From NCBI GenBank assembly GCA_029983555.1, contig JASBZH010000012.1:1-25904 (forward strand): DNA of 25,904 nucleotides. The letters run 5' to 3'. The position numbers were made by a program, and so were the translations under genes. The stretch is from Peptoniphilus sp. Lineage in GTDB: Bacteria > Bacillota > Clostridia > Tissierellales > Peptoniphilaceae. Below, piece by piece: positions 1-8,111 of the stretch; positions within the stretch are counted from its first letter, which is position 1, and each line of letters opens with the position of its first letter. The notes under the pieces are model-generated. The model was given only the letters and a program-made list of their open reading frames with translations. It made no database searches and was not told where the DNA came from.

Positions 1-22
1 CTATATTAATATTAAAAACGAG

Positions 23-50
23 AAAGAGAGCTTTAATAGCTCTCTTTTTA
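23..50. terminator. Bidirectional rho-independent terminator
   Basis: A perfect 10-bp inverted repeat (23-32 with 38-47, 5-nt loop) lies directly at the stop codon of the minus-strand membrane protein gene. Reading minus, it is followed by a run of five T (14-18). Reading plus, it ends in a T-rich stretch (45-49). It can therefore end the minus-strand gene and any plus-strand gene entering from the left. Confidence 0.8.
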
Positions 51-545
51 TCTTAATAGACTTAAAATTAAGTACAAATACTCTGAATATAAAATAATAT
101 TTAGAATAATAAATAATATTAATGTATTACCTTCTGTTTTAAGTTTCTTTGCGTAAAAAATATTTAAAAATAAAATTACAACGCTTATTAATATTCCTAT
201 ATTAAGACCAATGCCCCTAGAAAAAGGATTTGCAAATTCTGGATAAGCAAAGTCAGGAATTTTATTTACTAGTGGAGTTAATATTATAAATGATATTAGC
301 TCAGTAAATATTACTTTAAAATCGTCTCTTTTCTCACTTGAAAATTTAAATGCTACTAATAATATCATAGAAAGTAAGCACAAAGTCATTTTGTCTAAGA
401 AAATCGAAAACATAAATATAGTAAGGCCAATATTACTGATGATTATATTCCTTGTCTTTTCTTCTTTATTGACTCTAAAAGCTGGAATATTTGTAAATAA
501 AAATCCAAGTAAAAATATAAGTATTATTTTAGTTTCAAAATTCAT
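48..545 (-). CDS. Hypothetical polytopic membrane protein (165 aa)
   Basis: I do not recognise this family. The protein is almost entirely hydrophobic, with about five or six predicted membrane segments separated by short basic loops (for example around VNKEEKTR and SSEKRDD), and no catalytic motif is visible. The start is placed at the ATG at 545-543 because GGAGG lies 4 nt upstream of it. The two in-frame upstream ATGs, which would add 18 or 9 residues, have no such site. A strong terminator follows the stop codon and no partner gene lies on the same strand in the window, so it looks monocistronic. An AT-rich -10-like ATTATA (607-612, read on minus) lies about 60 nt upstream but has no good -35. 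It could be a small integral membrane regulator or transporter component. Confidence that it is a real gene is good; function is unknown. Confidence 0.7.
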   Translation of the reverse strand: MNFETKIILIFLLGFLFTNIPAFRVNKEEKTRNIIISNIGLTIFMFSIFLDKMTLCLLSMILLVAFKFSSEKRDDFKVIFTELISFIILTPLVNKIPDFAYPEFANPFSRGIGLNIGILISVVILFLNIFYAKKLKTEGNTLILFIILNIILYSEYLYLILSLLR

Positions 546-599
546 ATTACCTCCACAGACATTTCTTATCATATTTCCTTCAATTGTTTTTAATTTCAC

Positions 600-956
600 T
601 TGTTAAATTATAACTTCATTTTAGATAAAAATTTAATTTTAATAAAGAAATTTAAGTAAATTTTTGTTACTCTTAATGTTTTTGTTTTTATATAGAAGTA
701 ACATATCTTTTTAATTTACTGTGAGATAATTTAAAAAATAATTAATCAATATTCCAATTAAACTTTACACAAACTTTATTATTATAATTTATATTTATTG
801 TACACTAAAAAAATATATTGACCAAATTTTAAGCGTTTTTGAAAAAGTAAATTTTTCTAAAGATTCTTAAGATATTGTTAAGATTGCGATTATTTAAAGA
901 CTATTAAAAAATTTTAAGTTATAATAAAATTAATGTAAATTGGAAAGGGGCTTTGT
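600..956. other. 357-bp gene-free region between divergent genes
   Basis: No open reading frame with a plausible ribosome binding site is visible on either strand. The stretch is extremely AT-rich. Its right end holds the regulatory signals of the export operon (direct repeats at 867-883 and a -10 hexamer at 920-925, listed separately). A TTTACA (764-769) and a TATAAT (783-788) on plus are only 13 nt apart, which is too close for a normal promoter. Confidence 0.6.
867..925 (+). promoter_or_regulatory. Putative promoter with tandem TTAAGAT boxes for the export operon
   Basis: TTAAGAT occurs at 867-873 and again at 878-884, exactly one helical turn (11 bp) apart. A consensus TATAAT lies at 920-925 and GGAAAGGGG at 941-949 precedes the ATG at 957. 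No good -35 hexamer is present 16-18 bp upstream of the TATAAT. A weak -35 with two same-face repeats just upstream is the usual layout for activation by an OmpR/PhoB-type response regulator. That interpretation is inference, and no regulator gene lies in the window. Confidence 0.5.
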
Positions 957-2984
957 ATGGCAAAAATAAAAAATTTTATTTCAAATCATAAAAAATTAGC
1001 AGTTGTACTTATTATTTTAGTAGTTTTACTAATAGCAAGGACCGTGTTTGCTATTTTTAATAAAAAGGATTACTTAGAGGTTTCAAAAAGCCAAGTTACG
1101 ACACTTAGCCACAAAGATGTAGTAAATTCTGTAAATGAGACTGGCACTGTTGTTAGTTCAAATTCTGTGGATGTCTATGCAGAAAATCAACTTCCTATTG
1201 ACTCATTGGATGTAAAGGTTGGAGATGTAGTTGAAGAGGGAGATATAGTTGCAAGCCTTGTATCTACAGAAATTGAGCAACAGATTGCTGCAAAGGAAGA
1301 GGCAAATAGAGCACAACAATCTAGTGTTTCTGCACAAGTTTCTGCTGCTAAGAATAGACTTCAAGAAGCGATTAAGGGTAAGGAGAGTGGAAAGCACTCC
1401 GCACTTCAAAGTGCAAACAACAATATAACTGTTGCTTTTGATTCTTATAAACAGGCTAAAAAGACTTATGAAGACTTCAAGAGAAGTGTTGAAGAAGGTT
1501 ATAATCCAGATTTAATAGCAGAAAAAAATGAGAGAGAAAATCTTTCTTATCAAGAAAAATCTGGACAAAAAAAATACAATCAGTTAAATGAAACTATTCA
1601 CGAAAATCAAAGAGATATAAAAGAAAATAGAAATAGAGCTTCGGAACTAGAATCTGATATATCTCGCACAGAATCTAGAATAGATAGCTTAAATAGAAAC
1701 CTTACTGATATTGGTATACAAATTTCAGATAAAAATAATAGAATAGCAGACATATCTTCTCAAATGATGCAAGAGAGTGTTCCTGATAAAAGCCCTAAAA
1801 TTAATGCTGGCGAATCAGGAAGTTTGTTATCAAATAATGAAAATAATGCAAATTCTAAGCCTAATAACAATCTGGATGATAAGAAACAAGAAATAAAAAA
1901 TCTTCGAGAAGAATTAAACGATTTAACACGAGAGCAAGCAAGCATTGAAAGAGAAATTAAAGATTTATCACAAGATCTTACAACATACCAAGCAGATCGA
2001 GATAAGTATCTTACTGAGGCTGAAACTCTAGAAAAGTCAATTCCAGATCAAGAAAAACAATTGGATGCTATGAAACTCGATGTAGAAAAAGCCGAGGATG
2101 ATTTGAGATCTGGAGCAGATAAAGAGCTAAAAAACAAAGAATCTAGAGAAGATCAACTAAAGACTTTAAAACAAAATATGGATGTTGCAAAAGATAATTA
2201 CGACGAGGCATTAAAAGCACTTGATTCTGCAAAAGTTGGTGTCGACAACGAAATAAAAACACTTAGAGATTCTGTAAATCAAGCAGAGACAGGTTATGCT
2301 GGTATTGGAAATAAAGAACTACAATTTTTAAAAGAATCTCTTGATAGAACTATAATCAAAGCACCAATTGCTGGTACTGTTACAAAGACCTATGCAGAAG
2401 AAGGTCAAATGCCATCAGGCCCAGTTGCAACTATCGAAACAGTGGACACTCTTAGAGTAGAGTCACATATCAAAGAATACAATATTAATGATGTAAAAGT
2501 AGGTACAAAAGTAATCTTAACTTCAGATGCAATAGAGGAAACAGAACTTACAGGGAAAGTTTTATCTATAGATCCAGCTCCAGAGAAAAAAGAAGGGGAT
2601 CAAGCTTCTAAAGATGTTTATTATAAGACTACAATAGAAATAGAAAGCGATCAAAAGGATAAACTCGCACCTGGAATGAGCCTAAGGGTAAAATATATTT
2701 TGTCTGAAGAAAATGACACTTATTCAGTGCCAACGGGAGCAATTTTTGAAAGAGACAATAAAAACTATATATTGAGCTTAAAAGATGCTGGAGATGAAAA
2801 ATACAAGATTACTTTAACAGAAGTAAAAACTGGACTTTCAAATGATTTTGAGACAGCCATTAGCGGCAAAAAGATTAAAAAAGGAATGAAAGTATTAACA
2901 TCATCATCAGGCTACGGAGAAGGACAATTAGTTAAGATTGTGGAGAATGCTCCGGTGGAAAAAGGCAATGAGCAAAATGGCTAA
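957..2984 (+). CDS. HlyD/MacA-family efflux adaptor with long coiled-coil hairpin (675 aa)
   Basis: This is the membrane-fusion/adaptor subunit of a MacAB (YknXYZ)-type exporter, anchored by one N-terminal membrane helix (about residues 14-33) with the rest outside the cell. The lipoyl-like domain is split in two: about 70-107 (key part VKVGDVVEEGDIVASL) and about 466-494 (IKAPIAGTVTKTYAEEGQ). A beta-barrel and C-terminal membrane-proximal domain fill 495-675. Between the lipoyl halves are two long charged helical arms (about 108-275 and 308-465), joined by an Asn/Ser-rich linker at about 276-307. MacA and YknX are near 370-400 residues, so this hairpin is about three times the usual length. 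The start ATG has GGAAAGGGG upstream. The stop overlaps the start of the ATPase gene, showing translational coupling. Substrate is unknown; YknXYZ and MacAB relatives handle peptides, toxins or lipids. Confidence 0.92.
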   Translation: MAKIKNFISNHKKLAVVLIILVVLLIARTVFAIFNKKDYLEVSKSQVTTLSHKDVVNSVNETGTVVSSNSVDVYAENQLPIDSLDVKVGDVVEEGDIVASLVSTEIEQQIAAKEEANRAQQSSVSAQVSAAKNRLQEAIKGKESGKHSALQSANNNITVAFDSYKQAKKTYEDFKRSVEEGYNPDLIAEKNERENLSYQEKSGQKKYNQLNETIHENQRDIKENRNRASELESDISRTESRIDSLNRNLTDIGIQISDKNNRIADISSQMMQESVPDKSPKINAGESGSLLSNNENNANSKPNNNLDDKKQEIKNLREELNDLTREQASIEREIKDLSQDLTTYQADRDKYLTEAETLEKSIPDQEKQLDAMKLDVEKAEDDLRSGADKELKNKESREDQLKTLKQNMDVAKDNYDEALKALDSAKVGVDNEIKTLRDSVNQAETGYAGIGNKELQFLKESLDRTIIKAPIAGTVTKTYAEEGQMPSGPVATIETVDTLRVESHIKEYNINDVKVGTKVILTSDAIEETELTGKVLSIDPAPEKKEGDQASKDVYYKTTIEIESDQKDKLAPGMSLRVKYILSEENDTYSVPTGAIFERDNKNYILSLKDAGDEKYKITLTEVKTGLSNDFETAISGKKIKKGMKVLTSSSGYGEGQLVKIVENAPVEKGNEQNG

Positions 2985-3657
2985 ACTAATGGAAATGCGA
3001 GGTATTAAAAAATCTTTTAATATTGGCAAAGAAAATGAGCTGGAAATTTTGCACGGAATTGACATGGATGTCTATGCAGGTGAATTCATTTCAATAGTTG
3101 GCCAATCAGGTTCTGGTAAGAGTACTCTTATGAATATAATTGGACTCTTGGATAGGCAGACTAGCGGAGACTATGATTTAAATGGAGTTGATATTAGCAC
3201 ATTAAAAGATGAGGAGCTCTCATCTTATAGGAGTAAAAAAATTGGTTTTGTTTTTCAAAATTTTAATTTAATTCCAAGATCAAATGCTGAAAAAAATGTT
3301 GAACTTCCAATGTTATATGCTAAAGTTCCAAAAAAGGAGAGAGTTGAAAGAGCGAGATATCTTTTAGATGCTGTAGATATGGCAGACAGAATGGATCACA
3401 GGCCAAATGAACTCTCTGGTGGTCAAAAACAAAGAGTAGCAATAGCAAGAGCAATGGCGAATAATCCAGATATTATTTTGGCAGACGAGCCTACGGGAGC
3501 TCTTGATACTAAGACTGGAGACCAGGTGATGGAGCTCTTTCACAAATTAAATGAAGATGAGGGCCGCACAATTATTATGATAACTCACAATGTTGAACTA
3601 GCTAGAGAAGCTTCAAGAATATATGAAATGACAGATGGTATGCTAAAGGAGGTTTAA
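2968..3657 (+). CDS. MacB/LolD-type ABC transporter ATP-binding protein (229 aa)
   Basis: This is the cytoplasmic ATPase that powers the exporter formed with the adaptor before it and the permease after it. Visible motifs are Walker A GQSGSGKST, the Q-loop in GFVFQNFNLI, the ABC signature LSGGQKQR, Walker B IILADEPTGALD and the switch histidine in MITHN. The pattern and length (about 225-230 aa) fit the MacB/LolD/FtsE branch of the ABC superfamily. The start is uncertain. The ATG at 2968 has GGTGGA about 8 nt upstream and gives a 17-bp overlap with the adaptor gene. ATGs at 2977 and 2989 are alternatives giving slightly shorter proteins, and all precede the first conserved strand. Its stop codon abuts the permease ATG, so the three genes form one operon. 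Confidence 0.95.
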   Translation: MSKMAKLMEMRGIKKSFNIGKENELEILHGIDMDVYAGEFISIVGQSGSGKSTLMNIIGLLDRQTSGDYDLNGVDISTLKDEELSSYRSKKIGFVFQNFNLIPRSNAEKNVELPMLYAKVPKKERVERARYLLDAVDMADRMDHRPNELSGGQKQRVAIARAMANNPDIILADEPTGALDTKTGDQVMELFHKLNEDEGRTIIMITHNVELAREASRIYEMTDGMLKEV

Positions 3658-4923
3658 ATGGATTTACTCGAAACATTAAAACTTTCTATTGAAGGAATTA
3701 AGACAAATAAGATGCGATCTTTTCTGACTATGCTAGGTATAATCATAGGAATTGCATCAGTAATTGGGATAACTACCATTGGACATGCCATGTCAAGTTC
3801 TGTAAATAAAGCTTTTGAAACTATAGGAAATACAGCGGCATATATAATTGTTAGTCCAAAGGGAGAATATGGATATGAAGACATACAGTATCCCGACGAT
3901 TTGATAACGAAAAATATGATGGAAGATCTCATAAATGCCAAGCCAAATTTAATTAAAGATGTTGTTTATCAAGGCCCAACTGGAACAGCAGAAATAAAAG
4001 AATCTAAAAATGAAGTCAATGTAAATATTAATTCCACTTCTCCTGGTGAAGAGGATATTGAAAATATAAAAATGATTGCAGGCAGATTTTTAAACGATGA
4101 AGACATTAAGAGATCAAAAAGTGTAGCGGTAATTTCAGATAAAGCAGTTGAGAAAATTTTTAATGGAGATGCATCTAAAGCTTTGGGACAAGAAATTAAG
4201 ACGTATAAAGACGGAAAACTTATGGTTCTTACTGTCATTGGAGTTTATGAATATGAGCAAATTGAAGTGGCTATGTTTGGAAATGTAAATGGAGAGAGAT
4301 CAGATCTTTACATGCCATATACAACTGCTTATAGAGAGCTTGATTCTGAGGAAGGATCCGATGAGGCTTTCAATTTCGTCAGTTTTTCTTTAAGAAGTAC
4401 AGATGATGCAGAAGGTAGTACTAGAGAAATCGCAGATTATATGAACAATAAATTTTATTCTGACAACGATAGAGTGGAAGTAGATGTTCAATCTGCAATT
4501 TCCCAAATTGAACAAATGACTTCTGCAATGAGCGGTGTTCAAGCTGCTGTAGTTGCAATTGCTGGTATTGCACTTCTCGTTGGAGGAATTGGAGTAATGA
4601 ACATACTTCTTGTTTCTGTAACTGAGAGAACTAGAGAAATTGGTATCAGAAAGGCTCTTGGAGCTACGAGAAGGGATATAAGGACACAGTTTATTATAGA
4701 ATCTGTAATACTATGTATAATAGGAGGATTTTTTGGAATTGTATTCGGTTCACTTTTGGGAATTGTTGGAGCAAAAGTAATAATGCACGAAAGCACTTTG
4801 CCGACACTTTCTTCTATTGTAATAGCTGTTGGATTTTCAATGGCAATTGGTGTATTCTTTGGATATTATCCAGCCAACAAAGCTGCAAAGCTAGATCCAA
4901 TTGAGGCACTTAGATATGAATAA
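3658..4923 (+). CDS. MacB-like ABC transporter permease, FtsX family (421 aa)
   Basis: This is the membrane subunit of the tripartite-style exporter. The topology is that of MacB: one N-terminal membrane helix (about 21-43), a large extracellular domain of the MacB periplasmic core type (about 44-285), then three C-terminal membrane helices forming the FtsX domain. The conserved cytoplasmic loop after the second helix reads TERTREIGIRKALGATRRDI, a hallmark of this family, and the protein ends with the typical LDPIEALRYE. The ATG follows the ATPase stop without a gap, with AAGGAGG at 3646-3652. A terminator follows at 4930-4970, closing the operon. MacB permeases use their periplasmic domains mechanically to push substrate rather than move it through the membrane; that applies to the family, and substrate here is unknown. 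Confidence 0.94.
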   Translation: MDLLETLKLSIEGIKTNKMRSFLTMLGIIIGIASVIGITTIGHAMSSSVNKAFETIGNTAAYIIVSPKGEYGYEDIQYPDDLITKNMMEDLINAKPNLIKDVVYQGPTGTAEIKESKNEVNVNINSTSPGEEDIENIKMIAGRFLNDEDIKRSKSVAVISDKAVEKIFNGDASKALGQEIKTYKDGKLMVLTVIGVYEYEQIEVAMFGNVNGERSDLYMPYTTAYRELDSEEGSDEAFNFVSFSLRSTDDAEGSTREIADYMNNKFYSDNDRVEVDVQSAISQIEQMTSAMSGVQAAVVAIAGIALLVGGIGVMNILLVSVTERTREIGIRKALGATRRDIRTQFIIESVILCIIGGFFGIVFGSLLGIVGAKVIMHESTLPTLSSIVIAVGFSMAIGVFFGYYPANKAAKLDPIEALRYE

Positions 4924-4929
4924 TTTTAA

Positions 4930-4970
4930 AAACTCTTGTGATTATAATATTTACAGGAGTTTTATTTTTA
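4930..4970 (+). terminator. Terminator of the export operon
   Basis: A 10-bp stem with one G-U pair (4930-4939 with 4953-4962) is followed by a T-rich tract, 7 nt after the permease stop codon. Confidence 0.75.
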
Positions 4971-4999
4971 TTTATTTAAATTAATCTGAAAATAGGGAA

Positions 5000-5040
5000 A
5001 ATAAAAAGCTTACCTAATTTATAATGGGTAAGCTTTTGTG
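5000..5040 (-). terminator. Terminator of the tmcAL gene
   Basis: A perfect 11-bp inverted repeat (5004-5014 with 5027-5037) lies just downstream of the tmcAL stop codon. Read on minus, the stem ends in a T-rich run (CTTTTTATTTT), so it mainly serves the minus-strand gene. The plus-strand side has only four T residues. Confidence 0.8.
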
Positions 5041-5050
5041 TACAAGATAC

Positions 5051-6193
5051 TTAAATCTTTTTATATATTTTATTTGTAAAATCTAAATTCATTTTTCCGT
5101 TTTTTAAATTATATAAATTTGTCGCCAAAATTTCTTTATCTAAGACTTTTTTGTCTATTGAATCTGCAAAATCATAATATTTTTTAAAAGAACCTATTAT
5201 GTTTTTGTTTTTTGAATATTTTAAAATTTCCGTACCCCTATCGTCAAGACCCAAAATTCTAATGTAAGGATGTGAAAATGAATCAAATATTAAATTTTTA
5301 TCTAAATTTAGTAGTATTGAAATTATAAGTCTTTTAATTCTAGCGCGGCTGTGTCTCTTAGAATGCACTTTTTCGACGAAATCGTCCATATTCTTCGCAT
5401 CTAGGTTATCGAACATTCTATTTTCAAGGCCAATTTCATAGTCAAAATATTTATCAAAATTTATATTTTTATTTATTAAAAGATATTTTAAAATATCAAA
5501 ATAATCGTTAAGTTCGTGAATATCTGAAAATTCATAATTGGGAACAAAATTTTTATAGTCCCTATTTTCTTTAATCAAATTTCTAATGAGCGAAGCTGAT
5601 GCGATGTTTTCTGATGAAAGTATACTGTCATGTTCAGTTCCTTTTCTCTTTATAGAGTGAGGTTCTATTTTTGTTTTTTTCTTTTCAAGTGCTTTTATGT
5701 ATTCTAAAGCTAAAATATTATTTGAGCCTTTTAGGATGTTTTTTTCATCCTCTGTCAAAAAATTCATCGCCATTTCGCGAGATTTTATAAAAGAGTTACC
5801 CTCGCTTAAATATTTTTGAATTAAGTCTTCAGATATATTTTCACAAATTTTTTTATTTATATCTAATAGCTCCGATAAGTTATTTTCACTTCCGAAGTAC
5901 AATCTGTCAATAATTCCAAATGAATCTAAAATATTTATTGCACCTTTTGAAAAAATTTCTGCATTTGAAGAAGAATAGATTACTGGGTTTTCAATCACGA
6001 GGCTCGCACCATTTTCTATTGCAATCTTTGCTCTAGTAAACTTATCTATAATTGCTGGTTCGCCGCGCTGAACAAAGCTTGTCGACATTATTACAACTAT
6101 ATAATCGGTATATGAGGTTTTTATTTTCTCAATTTGATATTTGTGGCCGTTGTGAAAGGGGTTATACTCGGCGATAATTGAGGCTATTTTCAT
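5051..6193 (-). CDS. tmcAL: tRNA(Met) cytidine acetate ligase (TmcAL/YlbM family)
   Basis: TmcAL activates acetate with ATP and acetylates the wobble cytidine (C34) of elongator tRNA-Met, a cytosolic tRNA modification. The N-terminus carries the HxGH nucleotidyltransferase motif in YNPFHNGH (His14-His17), followed by SFVQRGEPAIIDKFTRAKIA, which is diagnostic of the YlbM family. Near the end, ARIKRLIISILL and IRILGLDDRGTEIL match the conserved C-terminal region. At 380 aa it is slightly shorter than the B. subtilis protein (about 415 aa). The start ATG has GGGAG about 9 nt upstream on the minus strand. It is divergent from ackA, with 105 bp between the starts. In B. subtilis, ylbM lies beside ylbN and rpmF; here it still sits near both, but inverted and with ackA in between. 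Confidence 0.93.
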   Translation of the reverse strand: MKIASIIAEYNPFHNGHKYQIEKIKTSYTDYIVVIMSTSFVQRGEPAIIDKFTRAKIAIENGASLVIENPVIYSSSNAEIFSKGAINILDSFGIIDRLYFGSENNLSELLDINKKICENISEDLIQKYLSEGNSFIKSREMAMNFLTEDEKNILKGSNNILALEYIKALEKKKTKIEPHSIKRKGTEHDSILSSENIASASLIRNLIKENRDYKNFVPNYEFSDIHELNDYFDILKYLLINKNINFDKYFDYEIGLENRMFDNLDAKNMDDFVEKVHSKRHSRARIKRLIISILLNLDKNLIFDSFSHPYIRILGLDDRGTEILKYSKNKNIIGSFKKYYDFADSIDKKVLDKEILATNLYNLKNGKMNLDFTNKIYKKI

Positions 6194-6212
6194 AATATAA
6201 TTCTCCCGTTTA

Positions 6213-6274
6213 TTGACTAAAAAGCGTGCTTGTTATAATATATTTATTATAGGATATTATACTATATATAAGAA
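6213..6274. promoter_or_regulatory. Overlapping divergent promoters for ackA and tmcAL
   Basis: On plus, TTGACT (6213-6218) and TATAAT (6234-6239) are separated by 15 bp, shorter than ideal, with a small palindrome AAGCGTGCTT in the spacer. On minus, TTCTTA (complement of 6269-6274) and TATAAT (complement of 6246-6251) are 17 bp apart. If both are used, the two promoters are interleaved and RNA polymerase binding would be mutually exclusive. Both assignments come from hexamer matching only. Confidence 0.45.
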
Positions 6275-6298
6275 CTTTTTAAAGTCTGAGGAGGAAAT

Positions 6299-7495
6299 AT
6301 GAAGATATTAGTAATAAACTGCGGATCGTCTTCTTTGAAATATCAATTGATTGATATGGAAAATGAAGATGTATTGGCAAAAGGATTAGTAGAAAGAATT
6401 GGTATTGAAGGTTCTAGAATTAAACATGAGACAACAGGAAAAGATAAAAAAGTTATCGAAACTCCTATGCAAGATCATAAAAAAGCTCTAGAACTAGTAA
6501 TGGATTCTTTGACAAATGAAGAATACGGAGCAATTGCTTCTCTTGATGAAATTGGAGCAGTAGGACACAGAGTTGTACACGGCGGCGAAGATTTCGCAGA
6601 TTCTGTAATTATCGATGAAAAAGTTTTAAAAGCAATTGAAGACAATGTAGAGATAGCTCCTCTTCACAATCCACCAAATATCATGGGAATAAAAGCTTGC
6701 GAAAAACTTCTACCAAATGTTAAAGAAGTTGCAGTTTTTGACACAGCTTTCCATCAAACAATGCCAGCAAAGAGCTATATTTATGCACTTCCTTACGAAT
6801 ATTATGAAAAATACAAGGTTAGAAGATATGGCTTTCACGGAACTAGCCACAAATATATTACAAATAGAGCAGCTGACATGCTAGGTAAAGACGTAAATGA
6901 AGTTAATTTAATAACTTGCCACTTGGGAAATGGCTCAAGTATATGTGCAGTTGAAAATGGAAAATCAAAAGACACTTCAATGGGATTTACACCACTTGAA
7001 GGACTTGCAATGGGTACAAGATCTGGTGATTTAGATCCAGCAATTCTTCCATTTATTATGGAAAAAGAAAATCTTGATCCAGAAGAAATTAACAATGTAA
7101 TTAATAAAAAATCAGGTGTACTTGGAATTTCTGGAATATCAAGTGACTTTAGAGATCTAGAAAGTGCTGCTGAAGAAGGAAATGAAAGAGCTAAACTTGC
7201 TCTTGATATTTTTGAAAAGAGAGTTCGCGGATATATAGGTAACTATATGACACAACTTGATCATGTTGATGCAATAGTCTTTACAGCAGGAGTTGGAGAA
7301 AACTCAATTGAAATGAGAGAAAGCATTTGTAAAGACCTAAAGATCTTTGGCATTGAAGTAGATAAAGAAAGAAACAACGTTAGAGGCGAAGAAAAAGTTA
7401 TCTCTTCAGATAATTCAAAAATAAAAGTTCTTGTAATTCCAACTAATGAAGAGTTAATGATAGCTAGAGACACTGAAGAATTAGTTGAAAAATAA
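6299..7495 (+). CDS. ackA: Acetate kinase
   Basis: This enzyme interconverts acetyl-phosphate plus ADP with acetate plus ATP, the substrate-level phosphorylation step of acetate fermentation in the cytosol. The 398-aa length is typical. It opens with NCGSSSLKYQL and carries VGHRVVHGG, FDTAFHQTMP, RRYGFHGTSH, the nucleotide-binding HLGNGSS and FTAGVGENS, all signatures of the acetate/sugar kinase fold and of AckA. A clear GAGGAGG lies about 4 nt before the ATG. No phosphotransacetylase gene is adjacent. The position next to tmcAL is notable because that enzyme consumes acetate. Arginine codons are nearly all AGA (14 of 15 by hand count), the apparent norm for this window. Confidence 0.98.
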   Translation: MKILVINCGSSSLKYQLIDMENEDVLAKGLVERIGIEGSRIKHETTGKDKKVIETPMQDHKKALELVMDSLTNEEYGAIASLDEIGAVGHRVVHGGEDFADSVIIDEKVLKAIEDNVEIAPLHNPPNIMGIKACEKLLPNVKEVAVFDTAFHQTMPAKSYIYALPYEYYEKYKVRRYGFHGTSHKYITNRAADMLGKDVNEVNLITCHLGNGSSICAVENGKSKDTSMGFTPLEGLAMGTRSGDLDPAILPFIMEKENLDPEEINNVINKKSGVLGISGISSDFRDLESAAEEGNERAKLALDIFEKRVRGYIGNYMTQLDHVDAIVFTAGVGENSIEMRESICKDLKIFGIEVDKERNNVRGEEKVISSDNSKIKVLVIPTNEELMIARDTEELVEK

Positions 7496-7508
7496 TTCGG
7501 TCAAAGTA

Positions 7509-7538
7509 TTGACAAATAGCGTAACTTACAGTTATAAT
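7509..7538 (+). promoter_or_regulatory. Near-consensus sigma-A promoter for ylbN-rpmF
   Basis: TTGACA (7509-7514) and TATAAT (7533-7538) are both exact consensus hexamers, separated by 18 bp. They lie 14 nt after the ackA stop and about 30 nt before the ylbN ATG, so ylbN-rpmF can be transcribed strongly and independently of ackA. Confidence 0.88.
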
Positions 7539-7566
7539 GATGTGTATGTATTTTTGAGGTGAGAAT

Positions 7567-8109
7567 ATGAAATTAGATCTAAGTAGATTTTTATCCTCCG
7601 ATGAAGAAAAATTAGAATTCGAAGGGGAACTTGCTCTAAATGATACAAATCTTGATATTGATGATCTAAGGATAATTTTTCCCGTTAAATACAAAGGCTC
7701 AATTTACGATTTAAATGGAGAACTTGTTTTAGAACTCGACATTTCTTATGATTTTATTGCAAATTGTGACAGATGTTTAAAAGAATTTAAAAACCATAGG
7801 GAGACAAGTTATAAGGCTTATAATTTTAAAGATCCTAGTTTTTACGATGAAGATTCTGTAGATGAGTATTTTGAAATTAAAAATGATTCTATAGACCTTT
7901 CAGAGATAATTATCTCGCAAGTAATAACGTCTATTCCTGGTAAAAATCTTTGCAGTGAAGATTGCAAGGGCCTATGTCCACATTGCGGAAAAAACTTAAA
8001 TGATGGAGATTGCGGCTGCTGGGATGTAGAGGAAGAAGTAAAAGTCGAAGAAAAAGTTGACCCTAGATTTGAAAAATTATTGGATTTATTTAAGGATGAG
8101 GAGGTGTAG
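7567..8109 (+). CDS. ylbN: YceD/YlbN family protein (DUF177)
   Basis: DUF177 proteins are almost always encoded next to rpmF and have been linked to 23S rRNA or large-subunit maturation (YceD in E. coli and plants); the exact reaction is not settled. This 180-aa protein shows the family pattern: an N-terminal domain, CDRC (67-70), then a cysteine-rich C-terminal segment with C129, C133, C137, C140, C149 and C151, which may bind zinc, ending with the conserved DPRFEKL. The ATG is preceded by GAGGTG. The rpmF start is 2 nt after the stop, and its Shine-Dalgarno lies inside the last codons of this gene, so translation is probably coupled. Confidence 0.92.
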   Translation: MKLDLSRFLSSDEEKLEFEGELALNDTNLDIDDLRIIFPVKYKGSIYDLNGELVLELDISYDFIANCDRCLKEFKNHRETSYKAYNFKDPSFYDEDSVDEYFEIKNDSIDLSEIIISQVITSIPGKNLCSEDCKGLCPHCGKNLNDGDCGCWDVEEEVKVEEKVDPRFEKLLDLFKDEEV

Positions 8110-8111
8110 AA

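Noticed and set aside
391..606. 71-codon plus-strand frame opposite the minus-strand membrane protein gene
   Set aside because: No ribosome binding site, and it lies antisense to a better-supported gene with GGAGG and a terminator.
764..788. TTTACA and TATAAT as an exporter promoter
   Set aside because: Spacing is only 13 bp and it lies about 170 bp from the gene, while a better -10 is at 920.
3654..4238. Two antisense frames opposite the permease gene
   Set aside because: They mirror the codon structure of the MacB-type gene, have no ribosome binding sites and no recognisable protein features.
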